A stretch of DNA of 64,000 nt from Plectrocnemia conspersa (GCA_009617715.1 VTFK01000003.1:992001-1056000); one strand, 5' to 3'; positions 11,861 to 24,809 are shown, counted from the stretch's first letter. Notes: generated by a model not told the origin, from the sequence alone. Numbers and translations: made by a program.

Positions 11861-12052
11861 AATTACAGAATTAAAGAAGCTGCCTAATCTCGTACTTGCT
11901 TAAAATATTCAACGGCCGTTCCAAAAAGATTGCAATCTGTTATATATGTCCAGTAAAAAAAGGCTAATTTAATTTTATTCTCAAAGCAAGCATTTAACCT
12001 TCCTCATAATAAATAATTAAAATAATATTTTCCTCAAATCATGTAATTATTA

Positions 12053-12330
12053 TAGCGAGCACTAAGCTCCCCTCACGCTTAAAATGTGTATAAAAACAAA
12101 AAAAAAGTTGTGGATTTTTTTATATCTCTTTCTTTAGTTAAGAAATTTTTGGCAATTCTTATATAATATGAAAAAAATGAGTGATACTCAAATGATTAAG
12201 GACCGTTCAAAACGTATTCAGATGACTGTCATAAAAATCAAGAAAACAGGCTAAACCAATTACACCTCCAGATTATCGCAAAAGGTCGTGGTAGAAAAAC
12301 GTGGGCGAGCACTAAGCCTCCCTAAATAAT
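12053..12330 (+). repeat. Direct repeat pair of about 16 bases
   Basis: GCGAGCACTAAGC followed by CTCCC-type sequence occurs near 12055 and again near 12305, in the same orientation. The intervening AT-rich 250 bases include no frame. The pair may flank a decayed insertion. Confidence 0.3.
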
Positions 12331-12443
12331 TATTTCCATTAATATAACTTTAACAAAAGTTATTTTGCGGGAATAATAACTTCTCTCAAAATAACTCATT
12401 GAGTTCGTATAAACCTAATAAATAAAATAGAGCCGCCGATCAT

Positions 12444-12518
12444 CGACAGACGGAGAAGATCGAGAAGGCAGCCGCTTCTCTCTTCACGCCAACTCTGACT
12501 TAGCTCAACGTTCAATAT
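12444..12518 (-). repeat. Dispersed repeat R1, copy 1
   Basis: Core on the minus strand GTGAAGAGAGAAGCGGCTGC, then CTTCTCGATCTTCTCCGTCTG. Five further copies in the window share this core (21146, 27188, 38688, 52920 and a short 57318 remnant). Confidence 0.65.
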
Positions 12519-13028
12519 GATTTAAATACGATTAGATCATTTAGATACAAGAACTTCACGTACACATTAACTTTGATATATAAATTTATGTAATCTTGTC
12601 TCGCATTTTTTGCACAAAATCAATTATAAATTTAATATTTTATCTAGTATCAAAATAAATACCCATAATAGATATCGATTTTAATTAGTATAAATATATT
12701 TTTTGCTAAATAGAATTTTTGCTGCAACTATTTTTATTTTTACCGTTATAATCATTTTTATTTTTGTGCTCTATAGCAACGTCATGTAAGAGGTCCTTCA
12801 GAAAATAATTTTAAATACTACGGTACCCAAAAAATATCCTTTCGGCGTAATTAACATTTTGAAATCCGATACTGTTTAAACAACGAGAGAATGCGTTATT
12901 TTAAGATAATAAATCGTTTTGCAAAAATAAAATAAAACATCAAAAACTGCGAGAAAGAGAAGAGTTACTGGTAAATATATGTATATGCCAGACCTTCTCT
13001 GTATAAAATTTAATTAATAATCACTTAC

Positions 13029-13173
13029 CGCCCACTTGACTTCCGACTTGAAAATACACAAGAGTTTGAATTGGTAAGCCCTGAACTCGCGAATAGTGAA
13101 GTTTACGCCAAATTAGCACAGCGTCCGAGTACGAGCCCAGTTTTTTCACTTTGATCGAAAAATCAATAAATTC
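13029..13173 (-). CDS. Candidate internal exon, 48 codons, unidentified
   Basis: Read on the minus strand, a T-rich stretch ending in ttgctcatag precedes 13173 and a perfect donor, G then gtaagtga, follows 13029. The 145 bases between have one fully open frame starting in phase 0; the other two frames stop within the first nine codons. The peptide begins EFIDFSIKVKKLGSYSDAVL, continues with aromatic and basic residues, and lacks low-complexity runs. Third-position GC is above the window background. It would leave in phase 1. If it belongs to the same gene as 3205-3363 it cannot be joined in frame to the coding part there, so it is an exon of another isoform or gene, an untranslated exon, or chance. 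Confidence 0.35.
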
Positions 13174-13179
13174 CTATGA

Positions 13180-14310
13180 GCAAAATAATAAATATGTATG
13201 TTGCTATGATACGATTAAATTATATATTTTTTTGTTTATTCTATATTGTCATACCTTAGCTTAACTTTGAAATGAATAAATATTTTATACAGGTAAATAT
13301 AAGTAACCTTTTACTGTAAAAGGTGGCGATGTTTTAAAAATATATTTTATATTATTTTACAAAGAGTTTTCCTAATGCATGCACATTTTTAATTGAGTAA
13401 GTAACACGTTAAATGTAACGTTAAATATTATATTTTTAATTAACAACTAATTAGATATTCTTTCGTTTCATTAACGTAGAAAACGTTTGTGTTCTTGAGA
13501 GTTTCGGCAGAGTGTTTGAGTTTTAATGCAAATTACACATTTCAACGGCCAAATTGTTATACAAAAAAAGAGCATATTAAAAAAATATATTACGTAGTGA
13601 AATATAATGTTATTACACTCATTTTACAACATAAATAAATAAAAAAGCTCTTTCTTCCTTATTACTCTATATTATATTATATTTTATTAGTTTGTACGCC
13701 TTTCTTTTTTTTATGTATATATATAATTAAAGTATTTTTTCCTATTTCAATTTTAAATGCAATGGTTTCAATCATTATTTTTTTGTATTATTATAATAAC
13801 AAAAATACGTAAAAGCAAACTACTGATGAACTACTATCGTAAATGTTGAAAAATCAACGAAGGATGCATAAAAGTTATAAGAAATAATTGTTAAATAATT
13901 CTTAACCATGAAATAAAATATTGTATGATATTTTAAATACTATCAATATATTCTTTATTTACAGCTAAGTAAAGTTAACTATGAAAATTAACTTTGAACG
14001 TTTCTATTGAATAAATATGTTAAACTAACCAGCATATTGCTGCTAAAGCTTATAAAGTCCAACTTTTATAAATAAAAACTAATCATGTATTCACGACTTT
14101 TATTTTTGCTAGATATAAAGGTCGGAAAAATATAATATATTTACAAGGAACGCTTTGAGTTGCGAAGGTCAACATTTTCCTAAACGAGCCTCGTTTTCAA
14201 ATTGTGTTCCGCCGTTTAACGCTTTTTTATAACGATCTCTCATATTAACGTTTATGTTTTACGTCCACGAAAATATCGGTGCAAATATTATATTATAATT
14301 AAAGGTCCAA
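13180..14310. other. AT-rich noncoding stretch
   Basis: Highly AT-rich with microsatellite-like runs and no recognisable element. Confidence 0.5.
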
Positions 14311-14315
14311 ACCCC

Positions 14316-14575
14316 TTGACCCCGTTTTTGAACGAACGCGGTGGCTTTAACCTCTTAGCCAGCCGCCCTAGATCTTGGACCTTGGCCATGGTCGCATCTT
14401 TGGGACACCATTGGCACTTTCCGTCATCTCGAGGCAAAAATAGAATTTTGGCCATCGACTCTTGTCTTATTACGTGTATAAATATAATTATTAGTGTGCT
14501 TAGTTGGCTTTAGCCCAAAACGCATGGCATACGACATTTGAGGATAGCGGGTTCAAAATACCGTTAAATGTGCTA
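14316..14575. promoter_or_regulatory. Small GC-elevated island with a weak tRNA-like tail
   Basis: 14330-14480 is GC-richer, with CCGTTTTTGAACGAACGCGG, CTTGGACCTTGGCCATGG and a 65-codon frame without codon bias. At 14504-14565, TTGGCTTTAGCCCAAAACG and GCGGGTTCAAAATACC loosely resemble pol III A and B boxes, possibly an old SINE head. Both assignments are weak. Confidence 0.2.
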
Positions 14576-15203
14576 AGATCGTAAACTAAAATTGTTATTC
14601 ATATAATAAAATAAGATAACATAAACAAAATAATGAATCATTTGCAACAGTATAATTTTCACTGAATCATTCGGTTTTTACACAGAACATATGCTGTCTT
14701 ATAGAATTTGTTGATCAACATTTTTATTATTTTGAATATGTCAGTGTGACAAAATAACTGACTTAAAAAAAAAATTTTTTTTTACTAAATTATTTAAATT
14801 ACATTCAGTAACGAAAATAAATTCACGTTAAAAGGGTTGAGAATATTTTTTTTCTTGATCATACAAAAGTGGAATCTTGCATATAAAGGTATGGGTTTAT
14901 TTTATTTTAAAAACCACGATAACGATCTACAATTTTATTCGACAGAAACACAAAGTTTTACTACAGTTTTTTTATTTATAACGGAAAAAGCAATGTTATT
15001 GTGTTTAAGAATTATTTTTTAATATAAAAAAAGCGTTTCACCTGTAGTATTCTTCAAATGATTTATAGTTTTTTATATTTAACTTTTATTTGATTTTAAA
15101 GCGAAGATGCATGTATAAATAAACTAAATATTATCTACCGGCACGCCAAACATACAAGAAGTATACAGCGGATTAAAAAAACCTTTTTCAATTTAATTTC
15201 AAT

Positions 15204-15645
15204 AAATAATTTTATTGCGATCATATTGTAATGAATAAATACATACATTTTATTTAATATGTATTTTTTCTATATAATATTTTGATAAATTTAATTTGCA
15301 ATATACCTAAAAAAATCTATATATGTACCTTCATATATAAATATATATACATATTATATGTATTGTATATAAATGGGATAAAATGGTTTATTTTAAGGAA
15401 AAGTTTTATATCGATACATAATAATTAAAACTTAATTTAAAATAACACAATTTAAAATTATTTATTAAACACAAATATTGTTGTGTGTGAAAAATAATTT
15501 TATTGCGATCATATTGTAATAAATAAATATATAAATTTTATTTAATATGTATTTTTTCTATATATAATATTTTTTTAATTACTTTAATTTGAAATATACA
15601 TAAAAAAAAACTATATATGTATCTACATACATAAATGCATATTCA
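15204..15645 (+). repeat. Direct duplication, unit about 150 bases
   Basis: 15204-15350 and 15492-15645 are near copies, both starting AATAATTTTATTGCGATC and running through TTTAATATGTATTTTTTCTA to CTATATATGTA. The 140-base spacer is AT-rich. It fits a local tandem duplication or paired insertions. Confidence 0.6.
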
Positions 15646-15648
15646 TAC

Positions 15649-15811
15649 GTACAATAATTAAGAACTTTAAGATAATGCATAAGAGCATGCGGTCCACATA
15701 CATATAATTGTAGTTCATAACATATGAACAATTGGAGTAATTCCAGTGATAAAACATAGTAAGAACAAACTATTTACTACAATAATTAAGAACTTTAAGA
15801 TAATGCATAAA
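15649..15811 (+). repeat. Direct repeat of about 32 bases
   Basis: ACAATAATTAAGAACTTTAA then GATAATGCATAA occurs at 15651-15682 and 15779-15810, perfectly conserved over 32 bases in the same orientation. Confidence 0.65.
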
Positions 15812-15849
15812 TTGTTTACAAGTGTTTTTTTTTTATTTCTGTATCCTGA

Positions 15850-17030
15850 TTTATATAAAAAAATTAAGCGCAATAAACGTTTATTATAGTTTGTTTTAAG
15901 TTGTGTTGTGCTTTAACCTAGTTTTTAAGCGTTTATTTATAATCCTTACCCAGAAGAAAAAATGTTTAATATTTATATAAATATAGTGCAACAAGAGATC
16001 GGCTTAATATATCATTTAGATTTTGCTCATTTTTTAACGTGCCTTTAACTTTGCAGCTCGTTTTTACCTTCAGCCTTTTCTATTCATCATTAAATAACTT
16101 TATCGTTTAAAGCTCACTCTTTAAAGACTCCGTTTGGTTTAGGATTTGCATAAAAGGAGGTAAAGCTTCCAGAAAATGCATTAACTCTATGGGATGTGGT
16201 TTGCCGCTAAATTTGCATTAAACGCTTGGATATGAATCGCAAAATAGAAAACGAAAAAACACTGAAAATAGTCATATATATGTATAATAAATACGACATT
16301 GAAATATATGGGTAAGTGAAAGTGAAAAAACGTATGATAGTCGTACAATTTAGCTCTCGGAATATTCCTAACAATCGTTTATGTATAGCTATAAAGTTAA
16401 GCGATTTAGTGGGTACTGTTTAATTTATATGTTTCGCTTAAAATAACACATTATTTTGCCGAGGAAAAACGCTTTGCTACGTATATATTATAAAAAATAA
16501 AAGCGAACAGAATTAATTGTAAGTCCCAAAACGACTTACTTTAATTATGTTTTATTCTGAATGAAAATATAAATAAAATAATACAAGTATAAATAACATT
16601 ATGTAAAAACGCATTGACTCAAATTAACCTAAATCTAAACCAGAATTTTACATCGAAACATTAGTAAAAAATAGTATTTATTTAACAGATGGATCTATAC
16701 CGTGTTGCTTTTAAACTGTACTATGTATAAAACGCACATGGTATTTTATATGTATTTTTATATAGGAATGATTTACATATTTTTAAATAAATAGTTTTAT
16801 AACATACATATATATAGAATTCATGGCGTGTCAGATATGTGAGTGGGCGGTGCATGTCAGGTTTAAAATTAAAACATTACTATAGTGTCGCTGATGTTTC
16901 ATTATATTTATAGCTTAGACAAATCTTGAAGAATGTGTGACTATACAAATAGCATAATGTTGTTTGTGTTCTGTCCAAGTGTTTTTGTTTTTAAACGTAA
17001 AAACTTGACAAAAAAATCTTACTATAAATA
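15850..17030. other. AT-rich noncoding stretch
   Basis: Nothing recognisable apart from short AT-rich simple repeats. A 16-base AGTGGGCGGTGCATGT block at 16841 is the only GC-rich spot. Confidence 0.45.
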
Positions 17031-17039
17031 CTACCAGCA

Positions 17040-17180
17040 ACATATAAGCCTCTGACTATCGACCTGAAAAACCTGGGTTCGAATCTCATACGGACCTTAG
17101 TGGGGATTAGTGATTATGTCTAGATTTTTCTAATCTCACGGATGGATTAAAATCGAGCTAGATCATACATATCTAGTATA
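17040..17180 (+). repeat. tRNA-derived SINE-like fragment
   Basis: GACCTGAAAAACCTGGGTTCGAATC contains a near-consensus pol III B box; it is followed by CCTTAGTGGGGATTAGTGATT and TTTTTCTAATCTCACGGA. A related arrangement (B box, AAGCCTAGTG, then TTTTCCTAATCTCATAGA) is seen at 41940-42105, so this looks like one SINE family. Confidence 0.4.
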
Positions 17181-17629
17181 GAAAATTCTCTAACAATAAG
17201 CTAATACAACTCGATAAGAATATCTTATATGAATTAAAAATTAAAAATAAAATATGTATGTTTTTAAAACAATTTTTAAAAAACATACAAATGCAGTATA
17301 GAGATATTTATTGTAAATTTTAAATTGTGAGCTATTTAAAAAAATCACCAATAAACTATAGAGAATTTTTTTTTTTTACAATTATATAATATTTTTTTAC
17401 CATTGGGAGTTTTTATAAAAAAAATTTAACTTATGCAAAGTATTTATTTTGATGTTGGCAAATGTACTATTTGCTTAATATAAATAAAATTAAAATGTTA
17501 AAATGTTTAATTTAGTAATTCAAAACAAAAGACAAAGTAATTATAATATTAACAGTATACCTAATCAATTTATGTTTATTTGTTTTTTCTTTTTTTTCAA
17601 ATTTATTTTGAATAAATTTAAATAAAGTA

Positions 17630-17870
17630 CTCAAAAGTGATCGTCGAAACGTGCGCTTGCGTTTTTTTCATATCTACTAACGTACGTGGTGAGAGCACGG
17701 CAGGCTCATATAACCATGTATATAATGCGAACCGGACTTTACTGCTTCGCCTTCTGTTGCAAGCTTACCTCCAGGATACGCATACGATATCACAAGCACC
17801 GACGACTTCAAAAATAATAACTGACCCAACTAAAACCTATTATTGAAGTGACTACGACCTAACAAATAAC
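17630..17870. promoter_or_regulatory. GC-elevated island with a 69-codon frame
   Basis: Composition rises here, with ACGTACGTGGTGAGAGCACG near 17680. The open frame (17637-17846, plus) has a Thr/Ser-rich, low-complexity C-terminus and no codon bias. I do not support it as a gene. Confidence 0.2.
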
Positions 17871-18059
17871 TTTGCCTTTAATGTAAAAATATTCATGTGC
17901 CTGTATAATCAAAAGAGTTTCTGTTAGCATTGCATTTTTATACTATTATATTTATTTCTATATTTAAAAAATGAATAATATGAGATTAATAAACAAGTAT
18001 CACAATAACAGCATACTGCATGCAGCAAACTTCATAATTCAATAGAGTATTTAGTATGT

Positions 18060-18850
18060 CACAAGCACAGTTAACTTTGTGAGAGTTTAGCGTTGTAATA
18101 CAATGGGAGTTATGTCGCGTTTTGATTGCAGTTAACCTAGGATTTTATGGCGTTCAAGTTTGCGCTTTAAAGCGAAAACTTTCCGCGAAAAATTCCCGCG
18201 TGAACACCAAACTTTTTGATATATTCACGTCGAGCGCAGTATATCAATAATAATATTATCATATGATAAATTGCAGGATTTTTTCGTTATGTATTTTTTG
18301 TTCAGGAAAATGCGGACTTTTCCTAAAGCGTGACGCAACGTTTGCAGCGTTTACATAACGAAAGGCCGAATCCAGTCGTTAAAAGCGACCATAAAGAGAG
18401 GCAATAAATACAGGGTGGTCCAAAAGTCCGCGACGCGGCGCGGAAACTATCCAAAAACTCCCGATTTAATTGCTCGGGTAAAAATGTTTTTTTTTTTGTA
18501 AATCCACTTTCAAATTAAATTTCAATGCTTTTAATATTATATTTTAATGTAATGGTTTTTATTATATATTTATTTAATCATCTTTTAAAGTGACAATTTG
18601 CTCCATAATCGCATAAAAAATGGTCGAGGAGAAAAATTGCCCGAGGAAACGCGAAGCCTAAAGGCTCGCGTCAACTTGCGACAAATGATAATTGAAAGTT
18701 TACGGATGACAAATGACACAGATGGGTAAAATGGCAAATCGATATTAGGGGATAGAAAAGACAAAGTGTTTTTTTTTAACACATTCTTCCTTTGTGCGCT
18801 AAAAGCGCTTTGAATAGCGAAATACGTGACCCATTGGTGCAATTTATCTT
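18060..18850. promoter_or_regulatory. GC-elevated island, candidate regulatory element
   Basis: Blocks of elevated GC with AGCGAAAACTTTCCGCG, TTTGCAGCGTTTACATAACG and GACGCGGCGCGGAAAC. TACAGGGTGGTCCAAAAGTC at 18408 looks like a DNA-transposon end of the CAGGGTG-type, without a partner. A minus-strand 85-codon frame (18585-18842) starts MHQWVTYFAIQSAFSAQRKN and lacks supporting signals. Confidence 0.25.
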
Positions 18851-19282
18851 TGCTATATCTATTTGTGCTATATTGTAAAGCTTTGCAATTAAATGCATGC
18901 GTATAATAAAAATAAAACTAAAAAAATGTGACACAAAAATTTTTCATTGTAAAATCTAAAAAAATATTTATACATATGTATATTTTTTTTATTTAATTAA
19001 TATAAAACTATAAGCTGTCGGTACTTCACTATCGAGAGGTACCTAAGCTAGCGAGTGTGCGGATACCGGACCCAGAACCTTTTGGGTTTTAAGTATTATT
19101 TTTCCTTCATTCTGATTTTTTTAATCCGTTTTTAAATTAAATGGTTAAAATTTGTCATTAAAAACATTGTGTAGCTGTGAGATTTACAATACAAATGGAT
19201 GGCACGTGCGCGTCCGCAAGATATGCAGTTGATCCTAGTGCATTTTTTACTATTACCGCGTTACTGCGTAAATTCGCGCACT

Positions 19283-19398
19283 ACATTGACGAATATTTAG
19301 GATTTTCAATAGTAGTTTATGAAAAGTATATATATATATATACATTGACGAATATTTAGGATTTTCAATAGTAGTTTATGAAAAGTATATATATAAAA
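19283..19398 (+). repeat. Tandem duplication, 59-base period
   Basis: Two adjacent copies start at 19283 and 19342 with ACATTGACGAATATTTAGGA and end in GAAAAGTATATATAT. They are identical except for the length of the TA tail, so the duplication is recent or still slipping. Confidence 0.8.
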
Positions 19399-20619
19399 TA
19401 ATTTAAAAATAGGTTTACAACTCAGTAAAATATTTCCAGAAGAAAACATTTTAGTTAGATTTAAAACTTCACTGTCAAATTTGCTTCAATATGAAAACTC
19501 TTCTATCGTCTGTCAAGCGCACACAAGAGTTTCGTGCATTAAATAAACAGTAAAATATTATATATTCACACCATTTTTCTTACATGGTGTTAATTGAAGA
19601 TGATTCAAAATTATGTAGCTCTTGGAATTATAGACAATATAAACAAAACTTTGAATTATGAGTGTTTGACATCACGGTTATTTCAAAAAAATAACTATTA
19701 CCTTTCAAGGGTCAAATATTAAAAGACAAACAGCAGTGATTTGGCAACGAAAGTTAATTAAACTTATTACAATGGTAGTACTAATGAATAATCTCATATT
19801 AGTGTAAACAAAAAGTTACATTTTACCCATTATATAGTATTGTTAACAGTTAATTTTCAGAAGTAATGAAAGATCTAATAACATTTATGTATGACAAACA
19901 ATTAAAATATGACTTATTACAACAACTTATCAGTTGAAGAAAAGATGCCAATCTACGTGTTAATGTTTTTTATGTAATGTATCAAAATGGAAACTAAAGG
20001 GTTTTAAAAATAACATAAAATTAAATTAGGATTTTATTTAGGACTATTACATTACAAAAGCTATTTTCATATTACGTATTTAATAAAAAAAGTTTTAGCT
20101 TTTGACTTGGGAGCAACAAAAAAGATAACCAGCATTTTTTTTAATAAATGTTAGCCGATATTTGTAAGTGTAAATTACAAACACGATATTTCTATAAGTA
20201 ATGGAATGTCGAGCTGTTATCTGGAGTTCGAATAGATCCTTAGGGATTAAAGCGCAATACTACAAACTAGAAATATGGAAGCTATTCGTCAATTTGCCTT
20301 CAAGGTATGACTTCTCAAAGTGTGCGTGTAAAAATATATATTTGCGGTGTCTTTAGAAGTTATGTTAAAATATTGTAAGTAATGAATTTAATCAAGTGTA
20401 ATAAACTTTTTTTTTAAATAGTATTTCTATGCAAAGTTATTTATTTTGACAAGATACTTATCATGATAAATATTCATTATACATAGTATTCATATTAAAC
20501 GGTCAATATAAACCAAAACTTTGGATACATTGCAATTCAATAGTCACTTCTAATAGACGATGGACACGAATACTATTATAACATACAAGTTTTGACGACT
20601 TCATGCTAAACTTCTAACC

Positions 20620-20860
20620 CCTTATGTGTCGACATGTCGCCTAAAACAAACGACCGTCGCTTAATATCTGACGGCGACACATTGCCCCACTTCTGTAATT
20701 AATCATTGGCTTTCGAACTTAATTCGCAGCCAATATTTTGGACAAAATTCCAATTTTCGCTTTCGTAATTGCGAAATGACGCGGCGGATTAGCGTCACCG
20801 CCGCCAAAACCAATTACACGCACGTGGATTTTAAAATCGCTTGCAATTGCATTGGTTAAT
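20620..20860. promoter_or_regulatory. GC-elevated island with homeodomain-type sites
   Basis: Contains TGTAATTAATCATTGGC, AACCAATTACACG and GGTTAATTAAAG, plus CGGCGGATTAGCGTC (a bicoid/Otx-type GGATTA). Dense TAATTA cores inside a GC-richer block are typical of developmental enhancers. No frame or splice pair was seen. Confidence 0.35.
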
Positions 20861-21145
20861 TAAAGTTCAAAACTAAAAGTTCGCAGATCGAATGCATTAA
20901 TAAATATCATACTCATTAAAAGTGAGAGGTACAAATTATCAATTGAACTAATTAATAAAATATTAACAACGCAAATCGGTTTGGCGTTAAAAATATTAAA
21001 AGCAAACTTAACTTTCGAAAATACCGGTTGCAAATTTATTTATTAAAAAATATAAATTATTTTTTAATTAATTTCCGACCTAATAAATATTACATAATAT
21101 ACCACAATGTGACTAGAATTCACTAGAGCGTGCTTGGCTCTGAAT

Positions 21146-21222
21146 TCCGGACGTCGAGTTAGACTAGGGGACGCGAAGAGAGAAGCAGCAGCTGAAGTTT
21201 GGTCGATCTCTACTGTTTTCTG
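21146..21222 (+). repeat. Dispersed repeat R1, copy 2
   Basis: Starts near CCGGACGTCGAGTTAGACTA and continues GCGAAGAGAGAAGCAGCAGC and TCGATCTCTACTGTTTTCTG. The first half matches copy 38688-38740 (GGACGTCGAGTTGGACCAGT). Confidence 0.65.
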
Positions 21223-21428
21223 CTACTTTCAGTGTAACAAACAAATAAAAAATTTTGGAAAAAGATTTCCGTTAGACGCTAGAGAAGATTACAAATGCAA
21301 TTCCAAATGTACGTGTTATCTTTTTTATGGCACTTTAATGGATACTGATTTGTGGCAGATACTTTGACTTCTGCATAAATGTTTTCTCACGATGGTGTCC
21401 CATGGTGATTTACTTTTTTGTCATAGAC

Positions 21429-23142
21429 GTTTAAACGGTTCGGTGACCATTGATCCCCAGGACATTTAATATACAAATTTATATTTGTAAATACCAGCAT
21501 CCATGAAAGTAATAGATACAAAATATTATATTTAAATTGGATAAGAGAAAATTTAAAAAATATTTCTCTCGTGCGAAATTACATTTTTGATAATTTAGAA
21601 TGGTTTTATTTTTACAAATCGTTAGGGAAAATATAAATTTGATACTTATTACACATATGTATATTAATTCAAAAGCTACATGTATATATAATACATTTGT
21701 ATAAGTAAATATATAGTTTTACCAAATTTATAAATAAATTAATAAACAACAGAGCAAACGTTTCAAGATATGGTAATGAAAAAAAATGTAAAAATATATT
21801 AAATCAAAGTACAATTGATAAAATACCTAAATATAATAAGCAAATTTCTTAAATAAAATAAATATTAAATTAATATATAAAAAAACGTATTTATAAACAT
21901 GTAAAATCCAGAATAACTCAAATAGCTTATATTAAAATATTACTAAGGTTTTTACAATTATTTTTTAGAAAAATTATATTAAAATTATCTAATTTTACCC
22001 ATTTTTTAAAAAATATTTTATTTAAATAATTGAATAATTATTAAATACCAAAAGTATGTAATGTAGTTTAATTTATATAACCATCTTACTAATCGTTAAT
22101 AAATTTATTTCTACATATTAAGGTTTTTAAAAATATTAAATTGTATTAACTAAATGTTTTTTTTAGTACAAAATCTTGTTTACCAAATAATGATGAATTT
22201 CTAAAAAAAAAATTAAAAAAGTAACATTATTTTCTTATAATTTTCTCAAATTTTAATAATAATATTTCCTTTTATTAGTTTTTATTTTAATGCATATTGT
22301 AGATTAAATTTTACTATTAAAAAATATTCATAAAAACAGGTTTAAAATGTAATATAATAATCCTTATAGTGAATGGATAATTTACATAAAATATAAATAT
22401 ATTTTCGTCAAATATATTTAATGAAAGAATTTTGAACATTTATTGAACTGTAAAACTTGCCCAAACGATAAAAAACTTAAACGAGAAAAGTTTGCAGAAT
22501 TATGAATTAAAAAACGATAGTAAAATTCTGAATGCTTAAAAATCTTCAAAACTCTTAAATAAAATAATAGATTAAAACTAGTAGTAATTTTATATGATCT
22601 GTTTTTATTTACATATATAACCATATTTTGAGGACCTCTGGTCTATGACGTTTCATCGCCAGCTATGTGTTTTATTTTTAATTAATTTAGCTAAAAATAT
22701 TAATATATTTACATATATATTTAGTTGATTATTCAATTGTACTTTTAATATTTTATTTTTTATTTATTATAATACATCTTTACATTTTTTTTCTTTACGA
22801 TATCTTGAATCGTTCTGTTGTTTATTTATTTATTTATAAATAAATTCGGAAAAATGATATATTGATTTACGTATAGATACAATCTAATCATTTACACTTG
22901 CAGCTTTTAAGTGAAAATATAACATTTATATTTACGGTTTGTAAAATATAATAAAACATTCTTAATTATCTAAAATTATATGTAATTTCATACGAGAGAA
23001 AATTTTTTATAAATTTGCTCCCACCGTATTTAAATATGTTATAATTTATTTATAACCTTCACGGATTCACGGATGCTGGTATTTACGAATATAAATACTT
23101 AAAGAAACTTTGAGAGATCAATAGTCGGTTCATCGTTTAAAC
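21429..23142. mobile_element. Long inverted repeat, foldback-like element
   Basis: The arms are 21429-21825 and 22728-23142, about 400 bases each, in opposite orientation. Shared blocks include GTTTAAACG at the outer ends, GTAAATACCAGCATCC, TTCTCTCGT-x2-GAAATTACAT, AATAAACAACAGA and AAAAAAAATGTAAA, then AGTACAATTGA at the inner ends. The spacer of about 900 bases is AT-rich and noncoding. No transposase frame is present, so it would be non-autonomous. Class unknown. Confidence 0.6.
22618..22648. mobile_element. hAT-like terminal end inside the foldback spacer
   Basis: On the minus strand, CAGAGGTCCTCAAAATATGG starts at 22640 and resembles hAT ends of the CAG-x-GGTTCTCAAA type. The adjacent GTCTATGA could be a target copy. 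No second end was found. Confidence 0.3.
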
Positions 23143-23199
23143 AGATATTTGTATATGATTTATTAGCATAATATTTAGATTCACACAGATAGATTGACC

Positions 23200-24800
23200 T
23201 GCTGATTTAATCCCTCCATTGAGTGGTCTAATTATTATATGTAAGGGTGGTTTAATTGATGGAACAGACAACTGACTTTTATTCCAATGAAAAATTCAGT
23301 GTCTATTATATTTTCTTTGCATCGAAATACATAAAAAATAAGTTGACAAAAATATGAGATATTGTAATAAAAATTGATTGAATAAAATTCAATATACACT
23401 TTATTTTATACAACTGTTTTGTGAAAAAAAAAAAGTTTAATTTTAATGCTAATCAATGATAAGTTTGTAAACCAGATGGGTTGATGTTTATGTTACGAGA
23501 GTGAGAAATATATCCAAATGGAAGATAAATATTATTTAAAAAATCATACTGTGTCTACTTATCGAATTATTGGCAGTTGTTCAAAATATATTTTTTGGGT
23601 CAATGAAGTGTGGCGTATGACGTCAACACTGTCGTTACGCTTACGGATTTTGTTTGAGGCATTTTTCTCACTCACCCTATTAAAATAATATTGTTTAATA
23701 TAATAACATTAGATTTTTTATTGTATTATAAATAGGAAATTTATATCGAAAAAAAATAAATTATTTATTCATTTTTTTAAAATTTATTTTTTACTTAGAA
23801 AAATGATTGATTTTGATATTTGTCTATATGTAGTCCTATTTTTTTATTATTATATCTTTATTTTAATTAAATTTATAAGTATAAAAATAATTATTTAAAA
23901 AAATTAAAAGATTTTTGTGACTACCTGAATTAAAATTAAAAATTACTTATTTATTTAAAAATCATATGGTTTAAATTTTAAAACCTTATGGTTTTTAAAT
24001 AAATTTGTAATTTTTATTCTAATTTTAAATTTTAAGATCTGGATTTTACAATTTTAAATCTGATTCTTACTATTAATTGAATTATAAATCTTAAATTTAA
24101 AAAATCATGTGATTTTTAAATATTTTTAATTAATGGTATTTCTAATATTTGCAGAGTTGCTATAATTATACAAAAAAAAAAAAAACATTTTTTCCAGATT
24201 TCATATTAGAACTATTTCAGGTTTTGCTCCCAGTTATATAATATTCATTAGCACCTTGCTTTTATACTCCAAGATACTTTGAATGTTTATTCATGAAATT
24301 GAGACATAAAATCGACCACGACTTGAGCACACATTTCTTTCACGTTAAGTGACTGTTTTAGTGTCTTATATATTATCAATTATCACTCAAAGTAGTGAAA
24401 AAATTACTAGGAATCAATAAGAAACTGTTTTGTTGCCACAATCACATACATAGGTACAGTTTTAATGGATCATTATTGCTAAACCTAATAGCGCTACAAA
24501 TCTTAAAATATTTTTTTTTAAATTACAGGATCTGATAACTGTGTCCATTCCATAGTCAATTAAGTAAAATAAACGTTCCACAACAGACACCATCTCTCGA
24601 GAATTTCTTCAATTTGTAAGGTTTGAAAAACATTGATTTAAATGGACCATGATCACAAAAGTTCTTAAGCGTTAAAAGCGTCACAAAATGAGTAAGTTTC
24701 TGTGCAATAATTATGTTTTTTAACTTAAATGCATTACAATAGCGTTATTATAATACTAACAGATTTCTATTTTGCAAGATTGTTCAATTGTCGTAATTTT
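23200..24800. other. AT-rich noncoding stretch
   Basis: Mostly extreme AT-rich sequence. One perfect TGACGTCA lies at 23618-23625 in a small GC-richer patch (GTGTGGCGTATGACGTCAAC). Nothing else recognised. Confidence 0.45.
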
Positions 24801-24809
24801 TTGTGGCAG

